From NCBI RefSeq assembly GCF_022397915.1, contig NZ_JAKEUO010000009.1:1-60663 (forward strand): DNA of 60,663 nt, given 5' to 3'. The position numbers and the translations under genes were made by a program. The notes under the pieces are model-generated. The model saw only the letters and a program-made list of their open reading frames with translations. It made no database searches and was not told the DNA's origin. Of this stretch, positions 7,874-17,269 are shown piece after piece. This DNA is from Vibrio sp. Isolate34. Its GTDB lineage: Bacteria > Pseudomonadota > Gammaproteobacteria > Enterobacterales > Vibrionaceae. The stretch's first letter is position 1. Each line of letters begins with the position of its first letter.

Positions 7874-8608
7874 ATGAAATCTAGCTTAAGCATTCGATCT
7901 TACACCAAGCAATTTAATACCCATGCTCATGATGACCATCATCAACTGGTATTGCCGATCCAAGGGAGTATCAACCTTGAGATGGTTGGATATGTCGGCA
8001 AAGTGGCCGTAGGTGAATGCGTGGTGATTCCGGTAACCACAGCGCATGCCTTTAAGGCGGATGAAGCAGCGCGGTTTATTGTCGCAGATATGGCAGAGTT
8101 ACCGCAGCACTTGTTAGAGCATGAGCTCTCTGTATTTGCGATTACTCCGCCTTTGATGAGCTTCTTACTGTTCGTTGAGAAGCAGCTGGAATATCAAGTA
8201 GACAGTGGCATTGAATCGTCAATCTTGGATGTGTTCTCACTACTGTTAGAGCAACAACAAGTAAGCAAGAGCATCGACCCAAGAATCCGTGCGGTACAAA
8301 GATTGATAGCGGATAATTACGCCCGACCTCTCTCTATATCTCAACTTGCAGAAACGGCCTGTTTGAGTCCTACTCAATTCAAAAAACGCTTCAAAGAGTG
8401 CCTAGGTATCAGTGTGCTTAAATACATCACTCGATATCGTATGGAGAAAGCGCAAGCCTTGCTAAGCCATACCGATCTGCCTGTCCAATTGATCGCTGAA
8501 AATGTTGGGTATACTGATGTGTCTGCGTTCAGTCGCCGCTTCTCTCAGCACTTTGGGATGTCCCCTAGGGCGTTTCTAGGCTCGATGAAAGAGAGTCTTT
8601 CGAAATAA
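7874..8608 (+). CDS. AraC family transcriptional regulator with cupin sensor domain
   Basis: 244 aa. The N-terminal half is a small cupin-like domain (HAHDDHHQLVLPIQGSI near residues 18-35, GECVVIPVTTAHAFKAD further on). The C-terminal half holds two helix-turn-helix motifs: LSISQLAETACLSPTQFKKRFKE and the second helix ending in the family signature with VGYTDVSAFSRRFSQHFGMSP. ATG at 7874 is preferred over a TTG two codons earlier; neither has a strong ribosome binding site. The gene sits 79 bases before an EamA transporter in the same direction, so it most likely controls that exporter, a common arrangement. Confidence 0.88.
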   Translation: MKSSLSIRSYTKQFNTHAHDDHHQLVLPIQGSINLEMVGYVGKVAVGECVVIPVTTAHAFKADEAARFIVADMAELPQHLLEHELSVFAITPPLMSFLLFVEKQLEYQVDSGIESSILDVFSLLLEQQQVSKSIDPRIRAVQRLIADNYARPLSISQLAETACLSPTQFKKRFKECLGISVLKYITRYRMEKAQALLSHTDLPVQLIAENVGYTDVSAFSRRFSQHFGMSPRAFLGSMKESLSK

Positions 8609-8687
8609 CAATAGCGTCCGTTCTGCAAACTAATTTTAAGGCATCTTCACTATTATCTATTTCAGAGCTGAAAATTGGGTAATAGAA

Positions 8688-9605
8688 ATGAATCTTGCCA
8701 TCAATCGTGTTAACGAATTCCAAACGGGCACTTTAGCCATCTTGTTTGCTTCTATTTTATGGGGCACGACAGGCACCGCCGCAAGCTTCGCACCTGATTT
8801 AAGTCCCTTGGCGATTGGTGCTTTCTCTATGGGTGTCGGCGGCCTAATGCAAGCGGGCTTGGCGTATCGAAAAATCCTATTCGCTTTCGACAAACTTTTG
8901 CAGAACAAGAAGCTGTTGGCAGTGAGCGCTTTGGCTTTGGCTGTATACCCCTTAGCTTTCTATTCATCTATGAAGTTATCGGGTGTCGCAATTGGTACGG
9001 TCGTGTCGATTGCTACCGCACCGTTCTTTTCTGCTCTCTTAGAGTGTCTTATCAGCAAAAACAATAATATCAACAAACGCTGGTTAACGAGCTTTGCGAT
9101 TGGTGTGGTGGGTATTGGGTTATTGGTGTTTTCAGAGTCGTCATCGGCGAGTGAATCTGGCGACGAACTGAAGCTTTTGGGTATTGGATTAGGTTTGGTT
9201 GCTGGTCTGTGTTACGCCATTTATTCATGGGCGACGAAGGCTTTGATAGACGAAGGCATTGAGTCGCAAGCGGCGATGGGCAGCATATTTGGTTTAGGTG
9301 CAATGCTATTACTGCCAACGCTTTGGTTTACAGGGAATAACCTGTTCGCATCGAATACCAATATATTGGTCGTGAGTTACTTGGCGTTAATTCCTCAATG
9401 CATGGGTTATATCGCCTTCAGTTTTGGCCTGCGACATGTCACCGCGAGCAGTGCCAACTTGATTACCTTGCTTGAGCCGGTCGTTGCCGCCGTGTTGGCC
9501 GTGTGTATTGTGGGTGAGCTTATTCCATTGGTTGGCTGGCTAGGTATGTTCTTGATTGTGATGTGTTTATTCATCCAATATCAGCCGACTAAAAAGCCGT
9601 TATAA
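8688..9605 (+). CDS. EamA/DMT family transporter
   Basis: 305 aa, about ten transmembrane helices arranged as two EamA repeats (about 15-145 and 165-300). The start of repeat one, ASILWGTTGTAASFAP, and the end of repeat two, LLEPVVAAVLAVCIVGELI, are typical drug/metabolite transporter motifs. It probably exports amino acids or other small metabolites across the inner membrane; substrate unknown. It follows the AraC gene directly and no terminator lies between, so the two may be co-transcribed. Confidence 0.88.
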   Translation: MNLAINRVNEFQTGTLAILFASILWGTTGTAASFAPDLSPLAIGAFSMGVGGLMQAGLAYRKILFAFDKLLQNKKLLAVSALALAVYPLAFYSSMKLSGVAIGTVVSIATAPFFSALLECLISKNNNINKRWLTSFAIGVVGIGLLVFSESSSASESGDELKLLGIGLGLVAGLCYAIYSWATKALIDEGIESQAAMGSIFGLGAMLLLPTLWFTGNNLFASNTNILVVSYLALIPQCMGYIAFSFGLRHVTASSANLITLLEPVVAAVLAVCIVGELIPLVGWLGMFLIVMCLFIQYQPTKKPL

Positions 9606-9627
9606 CTATTTGTTAAAGCGAGATTAA

Positions 9628-9658
9628 TTGAATTAAATTCATGCGTGATTCTTATAAT
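9628..9658 (+). promoter_or_regulatory. Candidate sigma-70 promoter of the thiamine operon
   Basis: A perfect TATAAT (9653-9658) and an upstream TTGAAT (9628-9633, spacing of 19, longer than ideal) lie about 55 bases before the TPP riboswitch. Transcription would begin near 9665, placing the aptamer in the 5' leader. Confidence 0.45.
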
Positions 9659-9712
9659 TGAATAAAATGAGTATCTCAGTTGCGAGAGTGCTGTTACTAT
9701 CGTTATCAATAG

Positions 9713-9800
9713 TCGGGGGGCATATACCTTAGTTGGTGTTTGCTGAGATCGTTATTCGAGACCCGTTGAACCTGATTCAGTTAACACTGGCGTAGGGAAC
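9713..9800 (+). promoter_or_regulatory. TPP riboswitch (THI element)
   Basis: All conserved parts are present in order: the GGGGGGCAT side of P1/P2 (9714-9723), CTGAGA (9743-9748) in the pyrimidine-binding arm, ACCCGTTGAACCTGAT (9761-9776), then TAACACTGGCGTAGGGAA (9782-9799). It binds thiamine pyrophosphate and represses the downstream thiamine genes. The closing CGTAGG (9791-9796) is complementary to CCTACG (9813-9818), which may be the alternative pairing of the expression platform. No clear intrinsic terminator lies before thiD, so control of translation or Rho access is more likely. Confidence 0.96.
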
Positions 9801-9913
9801 TATGATTACTTTGCCTACGTGGTTCAACAATGATCTCTCATTGCTTTCACCTCCACACTCTCTTTGCGGCCAAAGTTCGGTTCTCTTACGTCTTTTAGAC
9901 AGTAGGAGCGACC

Positions 9914-10798
9914 ATGACACAGCATTCCAATTCTCAAGCATCACCTAGCAGCATTCAAACACCAGAAAACCCATCTTCTTCGATCAATACTCCGATTGTT
10001 TTGACCATTGCGGGTTCTGACAGTGGCGGCGGCGCGGGCATTCAAGCTGATATTAAAGCCATGTCTGCTACGGGTAGTTTCGCTTGTTCGGTAATTACCG
10101 CGATTACATCTCAGAATACCCAAGGCGTGTCAGCAATTTTCCCTATCCCGCTTGAGCATGTCGCTAGCCAGCTAGATGCAGTGTTTACCGATTTGAATAT
10201 CGTAGCGGTAAAAGTTGGCATGTTGGCGGATTCGCAAATCATCAAAGTTGTCGCGGACAAAATCAAACAATACCAGCCTAAACACCTAGTGATTGACCCT
10301 GTCATGGTGGCGACAAGTGGCGACCTTCTTTTAGAAAACTCGGCTATCACCACGCTAAAACAGGAGCTGATTCCGCTCGCAGACATCATTACCCCTAACT
10401 TGCCAGAAGGTGCAGCACTTACAGGTAAAGCTGTGCCTGAAAGCCAAGCGGAAATGCAGGATATGATTGAAGACCTGCGCGCTTTAGGTGCTAAAGCCGT
10501 CCTGCTAAAAGGCGGTCACTTGGAGAAAGATGAAAACAGTAGCGACTTACTGATTCTGCCAACCACATCTGCTTTGATTAGCGCGAAGCGTTTTCCTACC
10601 AAAAATACCCATGGTACGGGTTGTACGCTTTCTTCTGCGATCGCTTCTTTCTTGGCTCAAGGCAACACGCTTCCAGAGGCTGTCGACCTAGGTAAACAAT
10701 ACATTTCACGCGCGATTGCTCATGCTGACGAACTTCAAGTTGGTCAGGGGCATGGACCGGTAAATCACTTCTTCGCTGGGCATGGTAATGTCCGTTAA
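9914..10798 (+). CDS. thiD: Hydroxymethylpyrimidine / phosphomethylpyrimidine kinase
   Basis: 294 aa. Phosphorylates HMP to HMP-P and HMP-PP for thiamine synthesis. The ribokinase-like fold is clear: TIAGSDSGGGAGIQADIK substrate motif near residue 33, VVIDPVM-type LVIDPVMVATSG, LLKGGH, and the anion-hole/catalytic NTHGTGCTLSSAIA. About 26 serine- and proline-rich residues precede the usual ThiD start; the ATG at 9914 is kept because TAGGAG lies just upstream. First gene of the TPP-controlled operon; its end overlaps thiZ. Confidence 0.95.
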   Translation: MTQHSNSQASPSSIQTPENPSSSINTPIVLTIAGSDSGGGAGIQADIKAMSATGSFACSVITAITSQNTQGVSAIFPIPLEHVASQLDAVFTDLNIVAVKVGMLADSQIIKVVADKIKQYQPKHLVIDPVMVATSGDLLLENSAITTLKQELIPLADIITPNLPEGAALTGKAVPESQAEMQDMIEDLRALGAKAVLLKGGHLEKDENSSDLLILPTTSALISAKRFPTKNTHGTGCTLSSAIASFLAQGNTLPEAVDLGKQYISRAIAHADELQVGQGHGPVNHFFAGHGNVR

Positions 10799-11552
10799 TA
10801 CGATTGGCGTTCAACTCAGTAATGCGACTCTGCGCTACCGAGATAGCGAGCACGCGACCTTGTCGGGGCTGTCATTGAACTTAAAGGCAGGTAAGTGGAC
10901 TGTGCTGCTTGGTCGCAGTGGTTGCGGGAAAACCACGGTATTGCGATACCTAGCAGGTTTACTCGATGACAAAGTTGAATGGCAGGGCACATTGGCAACG
11001 TCTGATGAACTGCCTCTCACCGATCGCATCGCATATATGGCGCAGCAAGATTTATTACTGCCGTGGTTGTCGGTTATCGACAATGTGTGTCTGAGCCATC
11101 GCTTTCAAGATTCCGTAGATAAGCATCAAAATATCGAGCATAAAAATCAGGCGTTAGAGCTACTGACTTCTGTTGGTTTGGCTGATTACGCAGATACCAT
11201 GCCGGATCAATTGTCTGGTGGTATGCGTCAACGTGTTGCTTTGGCTCGCACTTTAATGCAAGACAAGCCTGTCGTGTTGATGGACGAACCTTTCTCAGCG
11301 CTGGATGCGGTAACAAGACACAAGTTACAGACCTTAGCGTGTGAACTGTTAAGAGATAAAACCGTTGTGTTGATTACTCATGATCCACAAGAAGCGGTGC
11401 GTTTGGCGGATAACTTGTATGTGCTGCAAGGCTCGCCTGCGAGTGCTCACTCTTTACCTGTGCCTCACACCTCAACGCCACGAGTGCTCGATGGTGAGTG
11501 TGCCGAGTTGCAACAGGCGATCTTAGATCAGTTGGAGCGTGATTATGAATGA
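10782..11552 (+). CDS. thiZ: ABC transporter ATPase for thiamine precursor (HMP) uptake
   Basis: 256 aa. ATPase motifs: Walker A GRSGCGKTT, Q-loop YMAQQDLLLPW, signature LSGGMRQR, Walker B VVLMDEPFSALD, switch His in LITHDPQEA. It belongs to the nitrate/taurine-type ATPases that pair with ThiX and ThiY to import hydroxymethylpyrimidine-type precursors. It overlaps thiD by 17 bases; an ATG two codons later (10788) is an equally good start. The 3' end overlaps thiX. Confidence 0.88.
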   Translation: MVMSVNTIGVQLSNATLRYRDSEHATLSGLSLNLKAGKWTVLLGRSGCGKTTVLRYLAGLLDDKVEWQGTLATSDELPLTDRIAYMAQQDLLLPWLSVIDNVCLSHRFQDSVDKHQNIEHKNQALELLTSVGLADYADTMPDQLSGGMRQRVALARTLMQDKPVVLMDEPFSALDAVTRHKLQTLACELLRDKTVVLITHDPQEAVRLADNLYVLQGSPASAHSLPVPHTSTPRVLDGECAELQQAILDQLERDYE

Positions 11553-12360
11553 TCTAACGCGAAGTGAAGCTGTGACTCAGTCAACGAACGTGCAGTCTAG
11601 CACTGAACGTTCAAGTCAGATGAATCCCGTTATGCGTTTGCTTATCAGCAGTGTTGTGATTCTTGGCTTATGGCAACTTGTGGTCGTTGTTTTCGAAATG
11701 CCGAGCTTCATTCTTCCGGCCCCCGCAGAAGTCTTTCTCAAGCTTATTGAACGCTACGATGTGTTACTCAAACACACTTGGGTGACCGCACAAGAGATCT
11801 TACTTGGGCTATTACTAGGTTTGTCTATGGGGCTGTTTTTCGCCTTGCAGATGTTGATGTTTGATCCGTTGAAACGTTGGCTGTTGCCTATCTTGATTGC
11901 TAGCCAAGCGATTCCTGTATTTGCGATCGCGCCAGTACTGATGCTGTGGCTTGGCTATGGCATAGCTTCAAAAGTGGTGATGGCGGCAATCATAATCTTC
12001 TTCCCAGTGACGACTTGCTGCTACGACGGCCTGCGAAATACACCGACGGGTTATCTTGACCTCGCCAAGACGATGGGCGCATCGAAATGGCAACTGCTAC
12101 GCCACATTCAACTTCCTGCTGCACTGCCAACATTGGCGTCAGGTATTCGTGTGGCTGTGGTTATCGCTCCGATTGGCGCGGTTGTCGGCGAGTGGGTGGG
12201 TTCGAGTGAAGGGCTAGGCTACTTAATGCTGCAAGCCAATGCACGAATGATCATTGATGAGATGTTTGCTGCCTTGTTTATCTTGGCGGTGCTCTCTATC
12301 TCGCTCTACTTCATCACAGACAAATTACTCAAAAAAGCTATCCCTTGGGAGAATCAGTGA
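11545..12360 (+). CDS. thiX: ABC transporter permease for thiamine precursor (HMP) uptake
   Basis: 271 aa, six predicted transmembrane helices. The EAA loop that contacts the ATPase is visible as DLAKTMGASKWQLLRHIQLPAALP. BPD_transp_1 family, nitrate/taurine/HMP type. ATG at 11545 is chosen because it overlaps the thiZ stop (ATGAATGA), indicating translational coupling. The first 30 residues are a soluble, Ser/Thr-rich tail. A degenerate 30-bp tandem repeat follows the stop directly. Confidence 0.88.
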   Translation: MNDLTRSEAVTQSTNVQSSTERSSQMNPVMRLLISSVVILGLWQLVVVVFEMPSFILPAPAEVFLKLIERYDVLLKHTWVTAQEILLGLLLGLSMGLFFALQMLMFDPLKRWLLPILIASQAIPVFAIAPVLMLWLGYGIASKVVMAAIIIFFPVTTCCYDGLRNTPTGYLDLAKTMGASKWQLLRHIQLPAALPTLASGIRVAVVIAPIGAVVGEWVGSSEGLGYLMLQANARMIIDEMFAALFILAVLSISLYFITDKLLKKAIPWENQ

Positions 12361-12363
12361 TGG

Positions 12364-12423
12364 TTCGCTCAATAACCCTTTGTTTAATAAAGCTTCGCTC
12401 AAGGCTCTTTATCTAAACAAACC
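12364..12423 (+). repeat. 30-bp degenerate tandem repeat after thiX (two units)
   Basis: Units at 12364-12393 and 12394-12423 both begin TTCGCTCAA and agree at about 19 of 30 positions. They start 4 bases after the thiX stop and lie between thiX and thiY. Confidence 0.6.
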
Positions 12424-12479
12424 TCGTTAGAAATTAGATTGAAAAACACAATAATAATATTCAAAAGGAAAGGTTAACT

Positions 12480-13436
12480 ATGAAAAATACCAAATTGGTA
12501 GGTGCAGTGGCACTGCTTGCTTCGCTAGTTTCAGGTCATGCATTAGCGGATTCTGAACAAAAGAAACTAACACTGATGTTGGATTGGTTTGTCAATCCGA
12601 ACCACGGCCCAATTGTGATTGCTCAAGAGCGTGGTTACTTTGCTGACCAAGGCCTAGAGGTTGAAATCCAAGAGCCAGCTGACCCAAGCACGCCAGCAAA
12701 ACTCGTTGCGGCAGGGAAGGTTGACTTAGCCGTCACCTACCAACCAAGTTTAACCATGGATGTGGCGGCAGGTTTGCCTCTGGTTCGTGCATCAACCCTT
12801 ATCGCGACACCACTGAACACACTAATGGTGTTGGATAATGGCAAGAACGATTCGTTAGCAGATCTGAAAGGCAAGAAGATCGGTATCGCGATTGCGGGTA
12901 ACGAAGAAGCGACGATCGGCACCATGTTAGCTCAGGAAAACGTTGAGTTCACTGACGTGCAAACCATCAATGTCGGTTGGGCACTATCGTCTTCACTGGC
13001 ATCGGGCAAGGTAGATGCAATCTGGGGTGGCTTACGTAACTTCGAAACTAACCAACTAGCGCTTGAAGGCTTTAAAGCAAAAGCGTTCTTCCCTGAAGAA
13101 CACGGTGTGCCAGTTTACGACGAGCTGATCTTTGTTGCGAATGCGAAGAAACACGACGACGAAGCTATCAAAGCCTTCAACAAAGCACTAGAGCAAGCAA
13201 CGACTTATATTGTGAACCACCCACAAGATTCATGGAGTGAGTTTGTGGCGTATTCACCAGATACGTTGAACAACGAACTTAACCAACGCGCGTGGAACGA
13301 CACACTGACTCGTTTTGCACTTCGCCCTTCTGCAGTAGATATGAAGCGTTACGATGATTACGCGCAGTTCATGTTCGACAAAGGCATTATCAAATCACTA
13401 CCAATAGCTGCTGATTACGTACCGGCTTTTGACTAA
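12480..13436 (+). CDS. thiY: Periplasmic HMP/thiamine-precursor binding protein (NMT1/THI5-like)
   Basis: 318 aa with signal peptide MKNTKLVGAVALLASLVSGHALA. The THI5/NMT1-like fold is shown by LMLDWFVNPNHGPIVIAQERGYF, followed by EIQEPADPSTPAKLVAAGKVDLAVTYQPS. Members bind formylaminopyrimidine or HMP in the periplasm and deliver it to ThiXZ. The ribosome binding site AAGGAAAGG is good. It lies 119 bases after thiX, with the tandem repeat between, and 8 bases before tenA. Confidence 0.92.
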   Translation: MKNTKLVGAVALLASLVSGHALADSEQKKLTLMLDWFVNPNHGPIVIAQERGYFADQGLEVEIQEPADPSTPAKLVAAGKVDLAVTYQPSLTMDVAAGLPLVRASTLIATPLNTLMVLDNGKNDSLADLKGKKIGIAIAGNEEATIGTMLAQENVEFTDVQTINVGWALSSSLASGKVDAIWGGLRNFETNQLALEGFKAKAFFPEEHGVPVYDELIFVANAKKHDDEAIKAFNKALEQATTYIVNHPQDSWSEFVAYSPDTLNNELNQRAWNDTLTRFALRPSAVDMKRYDDYAQFMFDKGIIKSLPIAADYVPAFD

Positions 13437-13444
13437 GGAATCTC

Positions 13445-14140
13445 ATGAAATATCAAGACTTAATCCAAGCCTGCCAGCAAGATTGGCAAGACTACACCGA
13501 GCATGATTTTGTGAAAACGCTGGCAAACGGCACTCTGGCTCAGCCGTGTTTTCTACATTACCTGAAGCAAGACTTTCTGTTCTTAAAACAGTATGCCCGT
13601 GCTTATGCATTGGCCATTTACAAGGCGAAAACCTTGGCTGATATGCGTCGCGCACTGCCAAGTGTACATGCTTTATTAGATTCTGAAATTTCACACCACG
13701 TGACTTACTGTGGTCAGTGGGGTTTAACGGAATCGGATTTAGAAAACGAACCAGAAGATTTTGGCACAGTCGCTTACACGCGCTACGTTCTAGATGCAGG
13801 TATGACGGGGGATCTTGTCGATCTTTATGCGGCACTGGCTCCGTGTTCAATTGGTTATGCCGTGATTGGTAAAGCGCTATTAGAAAGCAGCGATACTGTT
13901 TTAGAAGGCAACCCATACGCGAGCTGGCTGCAGCTTTACGGCGGAGAAGAGTTCCAGTCTGGCGTGGCAACGGGCGCAGAGTATTTCAATCAGCTACTGG
14001 CTGAAATTGATATTAACAGCGAGCGCGGTCAGAACATCGTTCATATCTTCAAAACCGCAACTCGTATGGAAGTGGCTTTCTGGCAGCAAGGTTTGAATGC
14101 ACTTAATGACTCAACAGCGGCTTTCACGAATAAGGATTAA
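13445..14140 (+). CDS. tenA: Aminopyrimidine aminohydrolase (TenA/thiaminase II)
   Basis: 231 aa, all-helical TenA fold. Catalytic Cys134 lies in LAPCSIGY, and YLKQDFLFLKQYARAYA and the acidic residue in the final helix region (RMEVAFWQQG) are conserved. TenA hydrolyses aminopyrimidine products of thiamine breakdown to HMP, which ThiD then phosphorylates. Association with thiXYZ fits salvage of base-degraded thiamine from the environment. It is tightly spaced from thiY (8 bases) and thiM (3 bases). Confidence 0.94.
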   Translation: MKYQDLIQACQQDWQDYTEHDFVKTLANGTLAQPCFLHYLKQDFLFLKQYARAYALAIYKAKTLADMRRALPSVHALLDSEISHHVTYCGQWGLTESDLENEPEDFGTVAYTRYVLDAGMTGDLVDLYAALAPCSIGYAVIGKALLESSDTVLEGNPYASWLQLYGGEEFQSGVATGAEYFNQLLAEIDINSERGQNIVHIFKTATRMEVAFWQQGLNALNDSTAAFTNKD

Positions 14141-14143
14141 TCG

Positions 14144-14929
14144 ATGCTAACTGAACAAATCATCCAATCACTGCGCGCAGTACGAGAGCAAAAACCGTTG
14201 GTTGTGAACATCACCAACTATGTAGTGATGAACAACACGGCCAATGCGTTATTGGCGATTGGCGCTTCGCCTATCATGGCGCACTCACAACAAGAGCTGG
14301 CAGAGATGATGTCTTTCTCTGGCGCTTTAGTGATCAACATTGGCACGCTCGACAGTGTTTGGACACCAAGAATGTGTTTTGCTGTTGAACAAGCGAATGC
14401 GAACAATAAGGTTGTGGTTCTTGACCCTGTGGGTTGTGGTGCAAGTACGTTGCGTACTGAGACTTCTCGTCAAATCGCACGTTTAGCGGATAAGTTAATC
14501 ATTCGTGGTAATGCGTCTGAGATTATCGCATTAGCGGGCGAACAAGCGCAGAGCAAAGGCGTTGATGCGTTAGATAGCAGTGATGCTGCATTAGGCGCTG
14601 CACAGTGCTTAGTGGCTGAATACGGCGCGAATGTGGTGATTTCTGGTGAGACGGATTACGTTGTCACTAAAGACAGCGTGGTGACGTTAAACAATGGACA
14701 TCCAATGATGCCGTATGTGACGGGCATGGGTTGTACCTTAACGGCATTGACAGGTGCGTTTGCTGCCATTGGAGATGAAAGTGGTTTAGCGGCAGCGGCG
14801 GTATTGGGCGTAGTTGGTGAAATCGCGGCTGAAAACTCACGCGGCCCGGGTAGCTTGCAAATGAACTTACTTGATGAGCTATATCAGTTAGACGAAGAGA
14901 CTCTGATTCAACGTTTGAAGATTCAGTAG
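14144..14929 (+). CDS. thiM: Hydroxyethylthiazole kinase
   Basis: 261 aa. Phosphorylates the thiazole alcohol for salvage. Family landmarks: [30 protein letters not shown] near the N-terminus, [19 protein letters not shown], and the GMGCTLTAL anion-binding motif near the C-terminus. Last gene of the operon before a strong terminator; the coupling enzyme thiE lies 2.3 kb on, beyond an inserted chemoreceptor gene. Confidence 0.95.
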   Translation: MLTEQIIQSLRAVREQKPLVVNITNYVVMNNTANALLAIGASPIMAHSQQELAEMMSFSGALVINIGTLDSVWTPRMCFAVEQANANNKVVVLDPVGCGASTLRTETSRQIARLADKLIIRGNASEIIALAGEQAQSKGVDALDSSDAALGAAQCLVAEYGANVVISGETDYVVTKDSVVTLNNGHPMMPYVTGMGCTLTALTGAFAAIGDESGLAAAAVLGVVGEIAAENSRGPGSLQMNLLDELYQLDEETLIQRLKIQ

Positions 14930-14986
14930 AGTTAATTTAGCTCTAAGCTATCAGTTAGAAGCCTAACTTAAAACGCTTAGTTATAG

Positions 14987-15020
14987 AAAAGCCCCCGACA
15001 CTTATGTGTTGGGGGCTTTT
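14987..15020. terminator. Bidirectional terminator between thiM and the chemoreceptor gene
   Basis: AAAAGCCCCCGACA pairs with TGTTGGGGGCTTTT, a 14-bp stem (one G-T pair) with A and T runs on its sides. It serves the converging thiM and MCP transcripts. Confidence 0.93.
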
Positions 15021-15064
15021 TATTATTGGTTTGGAACTGTGTCAGCTGTGTATAGACTGGCTGG

Positions 15065-17008
15065 CTAGGTTCTAAATCGGTTCACTTGGCTCTCTAGGTG
15101 ATGAGCAACCTCGGTTAAGTCGCTCGCTGCACCTGAAATGCTGCTTACCGACTCTTGGTTGCTTTGAGCAATAGTGTTTGCACCTTGTGCGTTTTCACCC
15201 AGAGATTTGGTTAGACGATCTTGTTCATCAACCGATACTGCGATCTGGCTGTTGGCCTGATTCAGATCTTGGATGTGTTGATTAATCACATGTAAGTTCT
15301 GAGAAGCTTGCTGTGCTTGAGTTGAAGCATCTGAAACTGTGCTGTGGCTCTCTTTAATTGACTCTAACGCATCTTTAGCGCCACGTTGTAGTGAGGTGAT
15401 GAGCTCATCAATCTGGCTAGCAGAGTCTTGGGTGCGCTTAGCGAGAGTCCTTACTTCATCGGCTACGACGGCAAATCCACGTCCTTGTTCACCTGCGCGA
15501 GCGGCTTCAATTGCGGCATTCAGCGCGAGAAGGTTGGTCTGCTCTGAAACGCCTTTGATTACTTCCAGTATTGCGCCAATGTTCATCGACTCTTTGTGGA
15601 GGTCGGTTACCTTCTGGCTGCTGACCTGCATGCTCTCATCGGCGCTGCCAATTTCGTGTAGTGTCTTATCTACTTCTTTCAGACCCATCGCCACATTCTC
15701 GGTCGCTTGGTTCGCTACTTGAGAAGCGTGGTTAGCACTTGAGGCAATTTCAGATGTACTTGAAGCCAGTTGGTCAACCGCGGATGAGATGTTCATCATT
15801 TCGCTGTTCAACTGAGTTGCGTTGGTCGAGCTGTTATTCGTCACTTGGTTAAGTGATTCAGACATCTCGCCAATACGTACACTAGAGCGGTTCACTTGGC
15901 CTACGATATCGCGCAGAGACTCAATGGTGATCTCCATGTTGGTTAGTAGCTCGCCAATCTCGTTTTTGCTCTCAATGTTCACTTCAACATTCAAGTTACC
16001 TTGCGAAAGCTCATTGGTTATCTGTTTAACCTGTGCGATGCCTTTGGTGATAGAACGAGTGACCAACACGGCACTTGTCGTGCCGATAATCAGAGCGACA
16101 CTCGTTAGTAAAATGATGATTTGAATCGAGCGCTTTTCACTGGCTTGCAGCTCTGGTGTTAACGCTTGTTTCTGTTGTTCGAGAATACTCTGAGCATCGG
16201 CCACCGAAATCGCTAAGCTATCGCCAATAGAGGCGAGGGTAGCGGTTCTTTGGGTGTTCTCAATCATCTGCTGATGAACTTGCTCAAAACCTTTCGCGTA
16301 CGCTTCACGTTGGTTAGAGAAATCTTCAATCAGTTCACTTTGATAAGGAGATGATTTAAGAGATTCAATATCACCTTCGATACCTGGCAGAGCATATTCA
16401 AAGATGTCTTTACCGGCTTCATAGGTTTTGAGGTCGTTGTTGTTGGAGTAACTCAGCACAGTGATCTTGGCGGCGAGGAAGTTCTCCATCAACATGCCGG
16501 CGTACAAGCTCGCGTTTGGATCGTTGTTGTTGTAAGACTCATACAACAAGCTCTGCGCAGCTTTTAGTGCGTTGGTTTCTCGTGTGACCATCTCTACGTT
16601 AACTAACTGGTCAATGAGCAGTTGGCTCTGTTTCATTGAACCATAAGCCGCATCAAACGCCGCAACGCTGTCTTGCACTAATTGCAGGCTCGACAAGCTA
16701 TCAGTATTGGTGGTGGTTTGGATTAAGTTGTTCAGCAGTTCATCAATCGCCAATTTGCTCGATTGATAATTCGCTTCATATTGATCATCCAATGACTCTA
16801 AGTAACGTTCAGAGGCTAAACGCATCTGAAGAAAGTGCACTTGAATGTTGCCTGACAATGTCGCCTTGTGGCTGAGTTCACTGTATTGGCTAAAGCCGTT
16901 CGACAAGGTTTGAATACCTTTGTAACTCACAAGGCCTGAAATGACGAAAAAGAGCAAGCAGATGGCATAACCCAGCTTGATCTTGAGCGCTATAGAAAGG
17001 TGGCGCAT
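15065..17008 (-). CDS. Methyl-accepting chemotaxis protein
   Basis: 647 aa. TM1 (about 9-30), a purely helical periplasmic sensor of about 255 residues (long enough for the helical bimodular or extended four-helix class), TM2 (about 293-315), HAMP (about 316-370, with [22 protein letters not shown]), then the signalling hairpin. The invariant tip reads [19 protein letters not shown] near residue 495. The C-terminus lacks a CheR/CheB pentapeptide (ends VNRFRT). The ligand is unknown. Its place inside the thiamine gene block is notable, but it is on the opposite strand with its own terminator. Confidence 0.93.
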   Translation of the reverse strand: MRHLSIALKIKLGYAICLLFFVISGLVSYKGIQTLSNGFSQYSELSHKATLSGNIQVHFLQMRLASERYLESLDDQYEANYQSSKLAIDELLNNLIQTTTNTDSLSSLQLVQDSVAAFDAAYGSMKQSQLLIDQLVNVEMVTRETNALKAAQSLLYESYNNNDPNASLYAGMLMENFLAAKITVLSYSNNNDLKTYEAGKDIFEYALPGIEGDIESLKSSPYQSELIEDFSNQREAYAKGFEQVHQQMIENTQRTATLASIGDSLAISVADAQSILEQQKQALTPELQASEKRSIQIIILLTSVALIIGTTSAVLVTRSITKGIAQVKQITNELSQGNLNVEVNIESKNEIGELLTNMEITIESLRDIVGQVNRSSVRIGEMSESLNQVTNNSSTNATQLNSEMMNISSAVDQLASSTSEIASSANHASQVANQATENVAMGLKEVDKTLHEIGSADESMQVSSQKVTDLHKESMNIGAILEVIKGVSEQTNLLALNAAIEAARAGEQGRGFAVVADEVRTLAKRTQDSASQIDELITSLQRGAKDALESIKESHSTVSDASTQAQQASQNLHVINQHIQDLNQANSQIAVSVDEQDRLTKSLGENAQGANTIAQSNQESVSSISGAASDLTEVAHHLESQVNRFRT

Positions 17009-17269
17009 AACTATCCCTATATTTACCTGATTCCTTCATAGGGGAGTATTTCATAAAACAGCATTCTAGGCATGCTAAAGCGAATAGTTTGTGTAATAAG
17101 TAACGCTTTTGTTAGAAAGCTCAGGTTTTTCGATATGCTTTCAACGAGTTGCGTATTTGAATTCGCCCGCCTAATTTAAGGAATTAAGTGCTAACTTCCA
17201 TGCATAGGATGTGATTTGTCGGTAAAATGGCAGAAAACCATTTTTAGAAATCGACTTCAAAGGTATGCG

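Noticed and set aside
13443..13970. 175-codon frame antisense to tenA
   Set aside because: Full-length shadow of a clear TenA gene with catalytic motifs; composition is not protein-like.
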